From DASUCS01 sp041166745 (GTDB taxonomy: Bacteria > Actinomycetota > Acidimicrobiia > Acidimicrobiales > JACDCH01), in assembly GCA_041166745.1 (NCBI GenBank), contig JBEEGH010000009.1:124001-188000 (forward strand): 64,000 bases of DNA, read 5' to 3'. The number at the start of each line of letters is the position of its first letter. Positions within the stretch are counted from its first letter, which is position 1. The notes under the pieces are model-generated. The model did no database searches and was not told where the DNA came from. It was given only the letters and a program-made list of their open reading frames with translations. Made by a program: the position numbers and the translations under genes. Positions 43,791-52,591 of this stretch are shown in pieces.

Positions 43791-44655
43791 AACTCACGCC
43801 CAGGACCGTCTGCAAGAGGAGCTGGCGGGTATCGACGCACTGGAGCTGGCCGATCGCACGGTCACGAGCCGCTCGCGGCGGCTGTGGACTGCAACGTGGC
43901 CCAAACTGGCTGCGATCGCGATCGCCATCGGCTTGTGGCAGCTGGTTGTTTGGTCCGGTTGGCGGCCCGAGTACGTGTTGCCCGGCCCAGCCAAGGTGTT
44001 CGGCGAACTGCGCGACGAGTTCACGAGCGGCCACCTGCTGCCCGCGATCGGACTCACGCTTGCACGAGCGGCGCGGGGCTATGCACTTGCGTTCGTGATC
44101 GGAGTGGTGGTCGGCAGTGTGGTGGCACGCAACCGGATCGTGCGCTCGGCGGTGGGTTCGTTCATCACCGGGCTCCAGACCATGCCGTCGGTCGCCTGGT
44201 TCCCCTTGGCGCTGCTGCTGTTCAAGATCTCGGAGTCGGCGATCCTGTTCGTCGTCGTTCTCGGTGCGGCGCCTTCGATTGCGAACGGGTTGATAGCGGG
44301 CGTCGATCAAATCCCACCGCTCTACTTGCGGGCCGGTCGCGTGCTCGGCGCAGGCCGCTGGGCGATGTACCGCCATGTGATCCTTCCGGCGGCGCTCCCT
44401 GGCTTCATCGCCGGCATGAAGCAAGGGTGGGCGTTCGCGTGGCGCAGCCTGATGGCCGGTGAGCTCCTCGTGCAGATCCGGGGCACGCAGTCGATCGGCG
44501 TGCTGATGGACACCGCTCGCAACCTCGCGGACGCGAAGGCACTGATGGCCTCGATGGTCGTGATCCTCGTCATCGGGATCATCGTCGACACGGTGTTCTT
44601 CGCCGGCGTCGAGCGCTCGATCCGCCGCCGCCGCGGCTTACTGGTGACGACCTAG
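43783..44655 (+). CDS. ABC importer permease, SsuC/TauC type
   Basis: 290 aa with six membrane helices. After a cytosolic helix (DALELADRTVTSRSRRLW) the first helix is LAAIAIAIGLWQLVVW, followed by PEYVLPGPAKVFGEL, a typical mark of this family. The EAA loop reads RAGRVLGAGRWAMYRHVILPAALPGFIAGM. The ATG at 43783 lies within the ATPase gene; the open frame starting at 43738 is a shadow. Last gene before a strong hairpin. Confidence 0.9.
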   Translation: MLETHAQDRLQEELAGIDALELADRTVTSRSRRLWTATWPKLAAIAIAIGLWQLVVWSGWRPEYVLPGPAKVFGELRDEFTSGHLLPAIGLTLARAARGYALAFVIGVVVGSVVARNRIVRSAVGSFITGLQTMPSVAWFPLALLLFKISESAILFVVVLGAAPSIANGLIAGVDQIPPLYLRAGRVLGAGRWAMYRHVILPAALPGFIAGMKQGWAFAWRSLMAGELLVQIRGTQSIGVLMDTARNLADAKALMASMVVILVIGIIVDTVFFAGVERSIRRRRGLLVTT

Positions 44656-44662
44656 CCGCAAA

Positions 44663-44704
44663 TCCAGTGCACTACGACACAGTTCTGTGTCGTAGTGCAC
44701 TGGA
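44663..44704. terminator. Perfect bidirectional hairpin between convergent genes, family copy B
   Basis: Two perfect 20-base arms (44663-44682, 44685-44704) with a TT centre, 7 bases after the importer permease stop and 6 bases from the glpX stop. It reads TGCACTACGACACAG-TT-CTGTGTCGTAGTGCA in the middle. No T-run is needed on either strand. It shares a core with the hairpin at 6077-6124. Confidence 0.8.
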
Positions 44705-44710
44705 ATTCGC

Positions 44711-45706
44711 TCAGGAGAACTCGATGGCGGCGTAGTTCTTGAGTTTGTCGAGGCGGTGGCGGGCGTTGACGAGGCGCACGGTGCCGGACTTCGACCGCAT
44801 CACCAACGACTGCGTGGTCGCGCCGCGGGCGTCGTAGTGGACGCCCTTCAACACCTCGCCGTCGGTGATGCCGGTGACGGCGAAGAAGCAGTTGTCGCCC
44901 TGCACGAGATCGTCGGTCATGAGCACGCGGTCGAGGTCGTAACCGGCCGCGATGGCGGCGTCGCGCTCGTCGTTGTTGCGCGGCCACAACCGTCCCTGGA
45001 TCTCGCCGCCCATGCACTTCATCGCGGCGGCGGCGATCACACCCTCGGGCGTGCCGCCGATCCCGAACAGGATGTCGGCGCCGGCATCGGGCCACGCTGT
45101 GGACACGGCGCCGATCACGTCGCCGTCCTGGATCAGTCGAATGCGGGCACCCGCCGCTCGTACTTCGGCGATCAGATCGGTGTGCCGCTCGCGGTCGAGG
45201 ATCACGGCGGTGACATCGCGTACCGATTCACCTTTCGCTTTTGCGACCGCGTGGAGGTTGTCGGTGGCCGACATCGTGATGTCGATGACCCCGACCGCCT
45301 CAGGGCCGACGGCGATCTTCTCCATGTACACACACGGCCCCGGGTCGAACATCGACCCGCGCTCGCTGAGCGCGATGACCGAAATGGCGTTTCCGCGCCC
45401 GAGCGAGGTGAGCGTGGTGCCCTCGACCGGATCGACGGCGATGTCGGTCTGCGGCGGGGTGCCGTCGCCGATGCGTTCGCCGTTGTACAGCATGGGCGCT
45501 TCGTCCTTCTCGCCCTCGCCGATCACGACGATGCCGTCCATCGGAACGGTCTGTAGCACGACGCGCATCGCTTCGACGGCGGCACCGTCGGCGCCGTTCT
45601 TGTCGCCCAGGCCCATCCAGCGTGACGCCGCGAGTGCTGCGGCTTCGGTTACTCGCACGAGCTCGAGCGCAAAGTTCCGGTCGGGGACCTGCTTGTCGGG
45701 CGCCAT
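44711..45706 (-). CDS. glpX: Fructose-1,6-bisphosphatase class II
   Basis: Gluconeogenic phosphatase. GlpX motifs: MGLGDKNGADGAAVEAMR, VVIGEGEKDEAPMLYNGE (metal site), DIAVDPVEGTTLTSLG and GIGGTPEGVIAAAAMKCMGG. 331 aa. The ATG at 45706 gives MAPDKQVPD; a TTG three bases upstream is possible. TAGTAT lies 6 bases before the ATG. It is divergent from the mutase gene with an 18-base gap. Confidence 0.96.
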   Translation of the reverse strand: MAPDKQVPDRNFALELVRVTEAAALAASRWMGLGDKNGADGAAVEAMRVVLQTVPMDGIVVIGEGEKDEAPMLYNGERIGDGTPPQTDIAVDPVEGTTLTSLGRGNAISVIALSERGSMFDPGPCVYMEKIAVGPEAVGVIDITMSATDNLHAVAKAKGESVRDVTAVILDRERHTDLIAEVRAAGARIRLIQDGDVIGAVSTAWPDAGADILFGIGGTPEGVIAAAAMKCMGGEIQGRLWPRNNDERDAAIAAGYDLDRVLMTDDLVQGDNCFFAVTGITDGEVLKGVHYDARGATTQSLVMRSKSGTVRLVNARHRLDKLKNYAAIEFS

Positions 45707-45712
45707 CAAGCG

Positions 45713-45718
45713 ATACTA
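45713..45718 (-). promoter_or_regulatory. Putative -10 box (TAGTAT) for glpX
   Basis: On the minus strand TAGTAT is followed by 6 bases and the glpX ATG at 45706. Confidence 0.45.
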
Positions 45719-45724
45719 AGGGCA

Positions 45725-47356
45725 ATGACAAAGCGTGAGGAATGGCGGGAAGCGTTCGACGCCTCGCGCTTGAGGGACGCCGAGTTCGACACGATGTCGG
45801 GCCTTCCGGTCGAGCCGGTGTACGGCCCGGACGACGGCGAGTTCCCCGGCGACTATCCGTATACGCGTGGCCCGTACGCCTCGATGTACCGATCGAAGTT
45901 GTGGACGATGCGGATGTTTGCCGGTTTCGGCACCGCGGTCGACACGAACCAGCGCTTCCACGACATCCTCGCCGCCGGTGGCGGTGGTCTCTCCACCGCA
46001 TTTGATCTGCCGACGCTGATGGGGCGCGACTCCGACGATCCGACGTGTGAGGGCGAGGTCGGAAAGTGCGGCGTGGCCATCGACACATTGGCCGACATGG
46101 AAGATCTCTTCGCGGGCATCGACCTCGGCACCGTCACGACGTCGATGACGATCAACTCGCCAGCAGCCGTGATCCTCGCGATGTACGTCGCGGTCGCGGA
46201 GACCTCGGGGGTCGAGCGCGATCGTCTGGGCGGCACGCTCCAGAACGACATCCTCAAGGAGTTCCACGCCCAGAAGGAGTTCGTCTTTCCTCCACGCGAG
46301 TCGATGCGCCTCGTGCGAGACACCGTTTCCTTCTGCACGTCGGAAATGCCGCGATGGCACCCGATCTCGGTGTCCGGCTACCACATCCGCGAAGCCGGTT
46401 CCACGGCCGCGCAGGAGCTGGCCTTCACGCTGGCCGACGGGTTCGCCTACGTGGAGCTGGCGCTGCAGACCGGGCTCGATGTCGATGCATTCGCGCCGCG
46501 GCTGAGCTTCTTCTTCAACGCCCACCTCGATTTCTTCGAAGAGATTGCCAAGTACCGCGCCGCCCGTCGCATCTGGGCGCGGTGGATGCGCGACCGCTAC
46601 GGCGCAAGAACCGAGAAGTCGTTGCAACTGCGCTTCCACACGCAGACAGCCGGCGTGTCGCTCACCGCACAACAGCCGGAGTTGAACATCGCCCGCACCG
46701 CTCTCGAAGCATTGGCCGGGGTGATGGGCGGTACGCAGTCGCTGCACACCAACTCGATGGACGAAGCGCTGGCGCTTCCGACCGAGAAGGCCGCGCGCAT
46801 CGCGTTGCGCACCCAGCAGCTCATCGCCTACGAGACCGGAGTCGCCAACGTGGCCGACCCGCTCGGCGGCTCGTTCTACGTCGAAGAGCTCACCGACGCG
46901 ATCGAGACTGCGGCCGAAGAGATCTTCGCCCACCTCGACGAGCTCGGCGGTGGGTCGATTCTCGACGGCGTGTACGCCGGCGTCGAGAACGGCTACTTCC
47001 AGGGCGCCATCGCCGACGCGGCCTACGACTTCGAGCGCAAGATCAACAGCGGGCAGCGCGTCGTGGTAGGCGTGAATCGTTTCACCGAAGGAAACGACGA
47101 CAACAGTCTCGAGCTCCTCCAGATCACTCCCGAGCAGGAGCAACAGCAGATCAAACGGCTGCAAGCGGTGAAGGCCGATCGCAACAGCGACGCGGTCGCC
47201 GCGATGCTCGACCGTGTCCGGACCGAAGCCGCCGATCCGGAGCACAACCTCATGCCCACGCTCATCGACGCCGTGCGGGTCTACGCCACCGAAGGCGAGA
47301 TCATGAATGCGCTCGCTGACGTGTTCGGGCGCTACGTCGAGACCCCCGTTCTGTAG
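45725..47356 (+). CDS. Methylmalonyl-CoA mutase, large (catalytic) subunit domain
   Basis: TIM-barrel half of an adenosylcobalamin mutase, without the B12-binding domain; 543 aa. YTRGPYASMYRSKLWTMRMF and PPRESMRLVRDTVSF keep the Tyr and Arg that in methylmalonyl-CoA mutase select the carboxylate; isobutyryl-CoA mutases have Phe and Gln there. SISVSGYHIREAG-type segment reads PISVSGYHIREAGST. It must pair with a separate B12-binding subunit, which is not in this window. Probable role: propionyl-CoA catabolism. Its stop shares a base with the next gene's GTG. Confidence 0.88.
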   Translation: MTKREEWREAFDASRLRDAEFDTMSGLPVEPVYGPDDGEFPGDYPYTRGPYASMYRSKLWTMRMFAGFGTAVDTNQRFHDILAAGGGGLSTAFDLPTLMGRDSDDPTCEGEVGKCGVAIDTLADMEDLFAGIDLGTVTTSMTINSPAAVILAMYVAVAETSGVERDRLGGTLQNDILKEFHAQKEFVFPPRESMRLVRDTVSFCTSEMPRWHPISVSGYHIREAGSTAAQELAFTLADGFAYVELALQTGLDVDAFAPRLSFFFNAHLDFFEEIAKYRAARRIWARWMRDRYGARTEKSLQLRFHTQTAGVSLTAQQPELNIARTALEALAGVMGGTQSLHTNSMDEALALPTEKAARIALRTQQLIAYETGVANVADPLGGSFYVEELTDAIETAAEEIFAHLDELGGGSILDGVYAGVENGYFQGAIADAAYDFERKINSGQRVVVGVNRFTEGNDDNSLELLQITPEQEQQQIKRLQAVKADRNSDAVAAMLDRVRTEAADPEHNLMPTLIDAVRVYATEGEIMNALADVFGRYVETPVL

Positions 47357-49200
47357 TGGCGGAACCTCGCGTCACCGCGGCCATGTGCGCGTACGGGCGC
47401 GCGCTGGCCGAACCTCGTCTCTCGCCCGACGGTGAGCGCGTCGCGTTCCTCGCCAACGTCGGTGGCCGTGGTCAACTCGTGATCGTCGACGCGGCAACTC
47501 CCCGGGGCGGCAACGCCCCGAACCCGGTATGGGGGCCCGAGCTCGTCGTCAGCAGCGATCCGCCGCCGCGGCCGGCGGCGGCGTACGGCGGGGGAGCGTT
47601 CGACTGGACGCCGGACGGCCAGGGCGTCGTCTATGCCGCTTCCGACGGCGGGCTGTGGTTCGTCTCCGCCATCGGCGGCGTCCCGCGGTGCGTCGTACCC
47701 AAGCAGCCGGATGGTCCGATCGCCGCGCCCGCGGTGAGCCCCGACGGCGAGCGCGTTGCCTTCGTCGTCGACCAGCACCACGTGGGTATCGCGCGCCTCG
47801 ACGGCACCGGTTGGCCGGCGCGCCGATCGACGACCGCTGACTTCTGCTTCGATCCCGTTTGGTCACCCGTCGGCGACACCATCGCGTGGCACGAGTGGGA
47901 TGTCCCCGACATGCCGTGGGATGCCGGACGCATCGTGGTCGCCGCCGCAGATGGTTCCGGGACACCGAACATCGCGGCGGGCGGCCCCGGCATCAGCGTG
48001 CAGCAGCCCCGCTTCTCTCCTGACGGCACGCTTGCGTACCTGTCGGACGAAACGGGATGGCTCAACCTGTGGGTTGCCGAGAAACCGCTTGTCAGCGAGG
48101 ACGCCGAGCACGGTGATCCGTCATGGGGTCTCGGGCAGCGCTCGTACGCATGGTCACCTGACGGCGACCGCATCGTGTTCTGTCGCAACGATCTCGGCTT
48201 CGGCTCGGTGAACGTGGTCGATGTGGCGACCGGAGAGACCCGCGAGTTCGGCCGAGGGGTGCACGGTGGTCTCTCATGGCGCGGATCGCGTGTCGCCGCG
48301 GTGCGGTCCGGTGCACGGACGCCGACCGAGGTGGTGGTGTACGAGCACCTGGCCGATCGCCGCACCATTGCGCGTGGTCCGCTCGGCGGCTTCGAAGCGC
48401 TCGATCTCCCCGAACCCGAGACGGTCGAGTGGACCGGCGACGACGGCGAGACCGTCTACGGCCGCCTGTACCGCCCCTCGTTCTCGGCCACGGGCCAGGA
48501 GCCTGCACCGTTGATCGTGTCGATCCATGGCGGGCCGACGGCGCAGACGCAAGTCACATGGAACAGCCGTTTGCCCTTCTTCATCGAGCGGGGCTGGGCC
48601 CTGCTCCTCCCCGATCATCGGGGTTCGACCGGTCATGGCCGCGCGTACGCGCAAGCGATGGCGGGCCGATGGGGTGAGCTCGATGTCAGTGATTGCGCCG
48701 CCGGCATGCGAGCCGCCGCCGCCCGAGGGTGGGGCGACCCGCGGCGGATGGTGCCGATGGGCGGCTCGGCCGGCGGTTTCACCGTGCTGAACCTGATGGC
48801 GCACCATCCCGATCTGTGCGCCGCGGGCATCGACCTGTTCGGCGTCACTGACCTCTTCGACCTCGACGAGACGACACACCGCTTCGAGAAGCACTACCTG
48901 CACTCGATCGTCGGGCCCCTGCCCGAGGCGGCCGACCGTTATCGCGAGCGGTCTCCGGTCAACGTCGCGGAGCAGATCGTGTCGCCGCTGCTGATCCTGC
49001 AGGGTGACGCCGACCAGGTCGTGCCGATCGCGCAGTCACGCGCCATCGAGCAACGACTCAAGGCGCTCGGCCGAGTTGTCGAGCTGCACGAGTACGAGGG
49101 CGAGGGTCACGGCTGGCTCCGGCCCGAGACCACGACCGACGAGCTCGAGCGCGTCGATTCATTCCTACGCCGCCATGTCCTACGGTGGCGCGCATCATGA
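47356..49200 (+). CDS. S9-family (prolyl oligopeptidase-like) peptidase
   Basis: 614 aa. Residues 1-370 form a beta-propeller with repeated PDGERVAF, SPDGTLAYLSD and SPDGDRIVF blades; residues 380-610 are an alpha/beta hydrolase with the nucleophile Ser in MGGSAGGFTVL, Asp in QGDADQVVPIAQS and His in GEGHGW. This matches acylaminoacyl/dipeptidyl peptidases. No signal peptide, so cytoplasmic. GTG start overlapping the mutase stop by one base. Ends with ATGA overlap with the next gene. Confidence 0.92.
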   Translation: MAEPRVTAAMCAYGRALAEPRLSPDGERVAFLANVGGRGQLVIVDAATPRGGNAPNPVWGPELVVSSDPPPRPAAAYGGGAFDWTPDGQGVVYAASDGGLWFVSAIGGVPRCVVPKQPDGPIAAPAVSPDGERVAFVVDQHHVGIARLDGTGWPARRSTTADFCFDPVWSPVGDTIAWHEWDVPDMPWDAGRIVVAAADGSGTPNIAAGGPGISVQQPRFSPDGTLAYLSDETGWLNLWVAEKPLVSEDAEHGDPSWGLGQRSYAWSPDGDRIVFCRNDLGFGSVNVVDVATGETREFGRGVHGGLSWRGSRVAAVRSGARTPTEVVVYEHLADRRTIARGPLGGFEALDLPEPETVEWTGDDGETVYGRLYRPSFSATGQEPAPLIVSIHGGPTAQTQVTWNSRLPFFIERGWALLLPDHRGSTGHGRAYAQAMAGRWGELDVSDCAAGMRAAAARGWGDPRRMVPMGGSAGGFTVLNLMAHHPDLCAAGIDLFGVTDLFDLDETTHRFEKHYLHSIVGPLPEAADRYRERSPVNVAEQIVSPLLILQGDADQVVPIAQSRAIEQRLKALGRVVELHEYEGEGHGWLRPETTTDELERVDSFLRRHVLRWRAS

Positions 49201-50027
49201 GCGGGATGACGAGGTGGTGTGTGTTGTGCGGCGGGGAGTACGTCGCCGGTGTGCTGGAGTGCGCCGACTGCCTCGTGCCGCTGTCCGACCGCCAGCCGCT
49301 CAAGCTCGAGGAGCTCGGCGGCGAAGAGGACGATCAGGTCGAGTACGACTTCGATGAGCTCGAGCCCGTCGGTCGCCTCGTCATCGACGAGCTCTTCTGG
49401 GCGAACGGGATCGCCCATGCGTGGGCCGATTCCTCCTTGGTCGTGCGGGCGGAGGACGAGGCGGAAGCCGACAGGCTCATCGACGAGGCGGATCGCGATG
49501 CGTTTCTCGAGAGCGAGGCCGAGCAGGTCTCCTACGACCTCGGCGACTGGGACGACGAGCGCCGCGCGCAGCTGACCGAGACACTCACGATTGCGAGCAT
49601 CGAGCACGCGTGGGATGAGCACGGTGAGCTCGTCATCCTCGATCAGGACGAGGATCGGGTCGACGCCATCGTCGACGCGATCGAGTTCCCCAACGAGAAT
49701 GCGGTCGACGACAGTGACGAGATAGCCGCCGAGGAAGCACTCGCCGACGAGGGCCACGACCCGCAGGACGTGTTGTCCGAGCTGTTCGTCTCGGCTGATC
49801 GGCTCATGCACGACCCGCTCGACCACGAGGGGGTGCTGTCGCTCGTCGATGCCGCGAGAATGGCCGAGACGTTGCCGTTGCCATATGGGTTCGCACCCGC
49901 GGTGTGGAACGATCTCGTCGCCCAAGCCCGTGGTCTGCGGTCGTCGCTCGAAGGGGGCGACGTCGACGACGACAAGATCATCGAACAGGCCACGAGCCTG
50001 CGGTCGGCGCTCCGCAACTTCGTCTGA
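49197..50027 (+). CDS. Acidic zinc-ribbon protein of unknown function
   Basis: 276 aa, strongly acidic. The N-terminus has two Cys pairs, WCVLCGGEY and ECADCLVPL, a zinc ribbon. The body has two similar blocks, each beginning ID/SIEH..W with a strand (GIAHAWADSSLVVRAEDEAEAD and SIEHAWDEHGELVILDQDEDR), which looks like a repeated fold. The C-terminal 100 residues are helical. I do not recognise it. The ATG at 49197 overlaps the peptidase stop; a GTG at 49185 would add four residues. The next gene carries a J-domain. Confidence 0.72.
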   Translation: MSGMTRWCVLCGGEYVAGVLECADCLVPLSDRQPLKLEELGGEEDDQVEYDFDELEPVGRLVIDELFWANGIAHAWADSSLVVRAEDEAEADRLIDEADRDAFLESEAEQVSYDLGDWDDERRAQLTETLTIASIEHAWDEHGELVILDQDEDRVDAIVDAIEFPNENAVDDSDEIAAEEALADEGHDPQDVLSELFVSADRLMHDPLDHEGVLSLVDAARMAETLPLPYGFAPAVWNDLVAQARGLRSSLEGGDVDDDKIIEQATSLRSALRNFV

Positions 50028-50037
50028 GGAAGCGTTC

Positions 50038-50739
50038 GTGATACTCGCCGAGCTCGAGGTGTTCCACAGTCGGGTGTACTCGCCGACGCGTCGCATCGCG
50101 CTCGGCCACACGGAGCTGCCGTTGGAGCCCGCACCCGGGTTCGGGCCGCTGCTGCTCGGTGGCGTCGTGGCGGTGGGAGCCGAGGAGTTCGACGCCGACG
50201 ACTACGACGAGCTCCTCATGCTGATGGCGCAGCTCGAGCATGGTCGACGCGTCGTGCAGCCCCGAATCCGTAACCGGTTCCAGACCGATCAGCACGGCTT
50301 GGGACGCACGGTCGGGCGGTTGGTCGGCGGGGGCGATTCGCTCGAGTTCGACTTCGACGGCAGCGGGTCGCCGTTGCAGATGACGCTCGCCGCCACCTAT
50401 GCCGCCGGCCAGTTGCCGATGAGCGTGCGACCCCAAGTGTTCGATGTGCTGCGCAAGGCGCTGCGGTGGCGCGGTCCGATCGGGCCGTCGCTCATCACCC
50501 ATCTTTCCGGCCGCTACGGCGCGCCGTCGTGGTCGGCGTCCGCCTATCTCGATCCTGAGCAGTGGGCGCTCGAGTTGTTGGGGCTCGGCGACAAACCATC
50601 GACGCCTTCGAAGCGCGAGATCCAACGCAAGTTCCGCCGGCTCATCCGCGATGCCCATCCCGATCACGGGGCCGAGTCCGAGGGCGCGGCCCAACGCATC
50701 GCCGAGCTCACCGAAGCCCGACGCATCCTCCTCAAATGA
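50038..50739 (+). CDS. Protein with C-terminal J-domain
   Basis: 233 aa. The last 60 residues (KREIQRKFRRLIRDAHPDHG) are a J-domain with the HPD motif that stimulates Hsp70 ATPase. Residues 1-165 are an unrecognised domain with many strands (VGAEEFDADDYDELLMLM, VGGGDSLEFDFDG). J-domains usually sit at the N-terminus, so a C-terminal one on an unknown domain is uncommon. GTG start at 50038 with GAGGAAG 6 bases before it. Overlaps the next gene by ATGA. Confidence 0.75.
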   Translation: MILAELEVFHSRVYSPTRRIALGHTELPLEPAPGFGPLLLGGVVAVGAEEFDADDYDELLMLMAQLEHGRRVVQPRIRNRFQTDQHGLGRTVGRLVGGGDSLEFDFDGSGSPLQMTLAATYAAGQLPMSVRPQVFDVLRKALRWRGPIGPSLITHLSGRYGAPSWSASAYLDPEQWALELLGLGDKPSTPSKREIQRKFRRLIRDAHPDHGAESEGAAQRIAELTEARRILLK

Positions 50740-51317
50740 CCAAGCCGGGCGCGCTGTTGTTGACACCCGGAGCGGGTAGCGACCGCAACCACCCCGCATT
50801 GCAGGCCATAGAGGCGGCGGTGGATCCGTTGCCGACCGTGCGGATCGATTTTCCGTACCGCAAGGCGGGACGGCGCGCTCCCGATCGAGCGCCGATACTC
50901 ATCAACTGCATTCGCGAGGAAGCGGCGGTGCTCGTCGCGCAGAGCGGCATCCGACCGTCGTCGCTCGCGCTCGGCGGACGTTCGATGGGGGGTCGAATGT
51001 GCTCGCTCGCGGTAGCCGAAGGGCTGCCCGCGGCGGCGCTGGTGCTCATCAGCTACCCGTTGCATCCACCGGGGAAGCCCGAGACCTTGCGCGTCGATCA
51101 TTTCGGATCGCTCGAAGTCCCGTGCCTGTTCGTCAGCGGAACGAAGGATCCGTTCGGATCGCCGGCCGAACTCGAGAAGCACGCCAAGAAGATCGCCGGC
51201 CCGGTCACCCATGTGTGGATCGAAGGGGGCGGTCACGATTTCAAGCGCCACGACGACGACGTCGCCGAGGAAGTTCGCGCCTGGATGCGTGGGCTGGGCC
51301 GTCGCGGGGCACGATAG
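50736..51317 (+). CDS. Small alpha/beta hydrolase, TEX30/KANL3-like
   Basis: 193 aa. Begins with an oxyanion-type strand (GALLLTPGAGSDRNHPAL), the nucleophile elbow is LGGRSMGGRMCSL, the Asp is in VSGTKDPFGSP and the His in IEGGGHDFKR. This matches the dienelactone-hydrolase-like family of TEX30. Substrate unknown. The ATG overlaps the J-domain gene; it ends 6 bases before murA, so it may be co-transcribed with it. Confidence 0.84.
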   Translation: MTKPGALLLTPGAGSDRNHPALQAIEAAVDPLPTVRIDFPYRKAGRRAPDRAPILINCIREEAAVLVAQSGIRPSSLALGGRSMGGRMCSLAVAEGLPAAALVLISYPLHPPGKPETLRVDHFGSLEVPCLFVSGTKDPFGSPAELEKHAKKIAGPVTHVWIEGGGHDFKRHDDDVAEEVRAWMRGLGRRGAR

Positions 51318-51323
51318 GGCCAC

Positions 51324-52574
51324 ATGGATCGAATCCTCGTGCGTCCCTCGGGCCCGCTCGCCGGCACGGTTCCGATCAGCGGTGCCAAGAACTCGGTGCT
51401 GAAGCTGATGGCGGCCACCGCGCTGGCCGAGGGTCGACACGTTCTGCACAACGTGCCGGACATCATCGATGTCGAATGCATGAGCGACCTCTTGCGCTCG
51501 ATGGGCATGACGGTGGAGCGCACCGGCGAACACGACCTCACGATCGATCGTCCGCCCGACATCACGCCCGAGGCGCCGTACGAGCTCGTCGAGCGAATGC
51601 GCGCGTCGATCGTCGTGCTCGGACCCTTGCTGGCCCGCTTCGGGCGGGCCCGAGTGGCATTGCCGGGCGGCGACGACTTCGGTCCTCGCCCGATCGACAT
51701 GCACTTGAAGGGTCTCGAGCAGCTGGGCGCCACGTTCTCGTTCGCACACGGGTACATCGAGGGCCGCGCCGATCGGCTGACCGGCGCCGACATCCTGCTC
51801 GAGTACCCGAGCGTGGGTGCCACCGAGAACGCGCTCATGGCCGCCGTGCTCGCGAAGGGCAACACCGTCATCGACAACGCCGCGCGTGAGCCCGAGATCG
51901 CCGATCTCGCATCGTTCCTCAACCGCATGGGCGCACAGGTGCTCGGTGCGGGGTCGTCGACCATTCGGGTCGAAGGCGTCGACGACCTCACCGCCGTCGA
52001 GCACACGGTGATCCCCGATCGGATCGAGGCGGCCACGTTCCTCGCCGCAGTGGGCGTGGCCGGCGGTGAGCTCACGCTGCACGGCGCCCGCGCCGATCAC
52101 ATGGACATGCTCATCGAGAAGTTGGCGGAGATGGGTATGCGCGTGTCGCCGACCGCCGACGGATTGTGGGCGATGGCGCCCGACCGATTGAGGGCGGTCG
52201 ACGTGGCGACGTTGCCGTACCCGGGCATCGCCACCGATTACAAGCCGCTCTTCGTCGCGCTGTTGGCTGTGGCCGATGGGGTGGGCATCGTGACCGAGAA
52301 CATCTTCAGTGGCCGCTTCCGTTACGTCGACGAACTCGTGCGCATGGGCGCAGACGTGCGCACCGACGCCCATCACGTCGTCGTGCGCGGCCGACCGCAA
52401 CTCTCGGGCGCTCCGGTGCGCGCTCCGGACATCCGGGCCGGCGCCGCGCTGGTGATCGCGGCGCTTCGGGCCGAGGGAGAAACCGAGGTGTTCGGTGCCG
52501 AGCACATCGATCGTGGCTACGAGGACTTCGTGGGCAAGCTCTCCGCCGTCGGCGCCGACGTCACCCGCGACTGA
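51324..52574 (+). CDS. murA: UDP-N-acetylglucosamine 1-carboxyvinyltransferase with Asp at the fosfomycin site
   Basis: First committed step of peptidoglycan synthesis. 416 aa; GAKNSVLKLMAATAL carries the Lys22/Asn23 pair that binds UDP-GlcNAc and PEP. The loop that normally reads GGC reads PGGDDFGPRP, so Asp117 stands where E. coli has Cys115. The same change in mycobacteria and chlamydiae gives an active but fosfomycin-insensitive enzyme. Start ATG at 51324; ATAGGGC before it is not a clear promoter. Confidence 0.96.
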   Translation: MDRILVRPSGPLAGTVPISGAKNSVLKLMAATALAEGRHVLHNVPDIIDVECMSDLLRSMGMTVERTGEHDLTIDRPPDITPEAPYELVERMRASIVVLGPLLARFGRARVALPGGDDFGPRPIDMHLKGLEQLGATFSFAHGYIEGRADRLTGADILLEYPSVGATENALMAAVLAKGNTVIDNAAREPEIADLASFLNRMGAQVLGAGSSTIRVEGVDDLTAVEHTVIPDRIEAATFLAAVGVAGGELTLHGARADHMDMLIEKLAEMGMRVSPTADGLWAMAPDRLRAVDVATLPYPGIATDYKPLFVALLAVADGVGIVTENIFSGRFRYVDELVRMGADVRTDAHHVVVRGRPQLSGAPVRAPDIRAGAALVIAALRAEGETEVFGAEHIDRGYEDFVGKLSAVGADVTRD

Positions 52575-52578
52575 GTCG

Positions 52579-52584
52579 TAACTT
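52579..52584 (+). promoter_or_regulatory. Putative -10 box (TAACTT) for the hydrolase gene
   Basis: TAACTT is followed by exactly 7 bases and the ATG at 52592; no ribosome site. Confidence 0.5.
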
Positions 52585-52591
52585 CGAGCGC

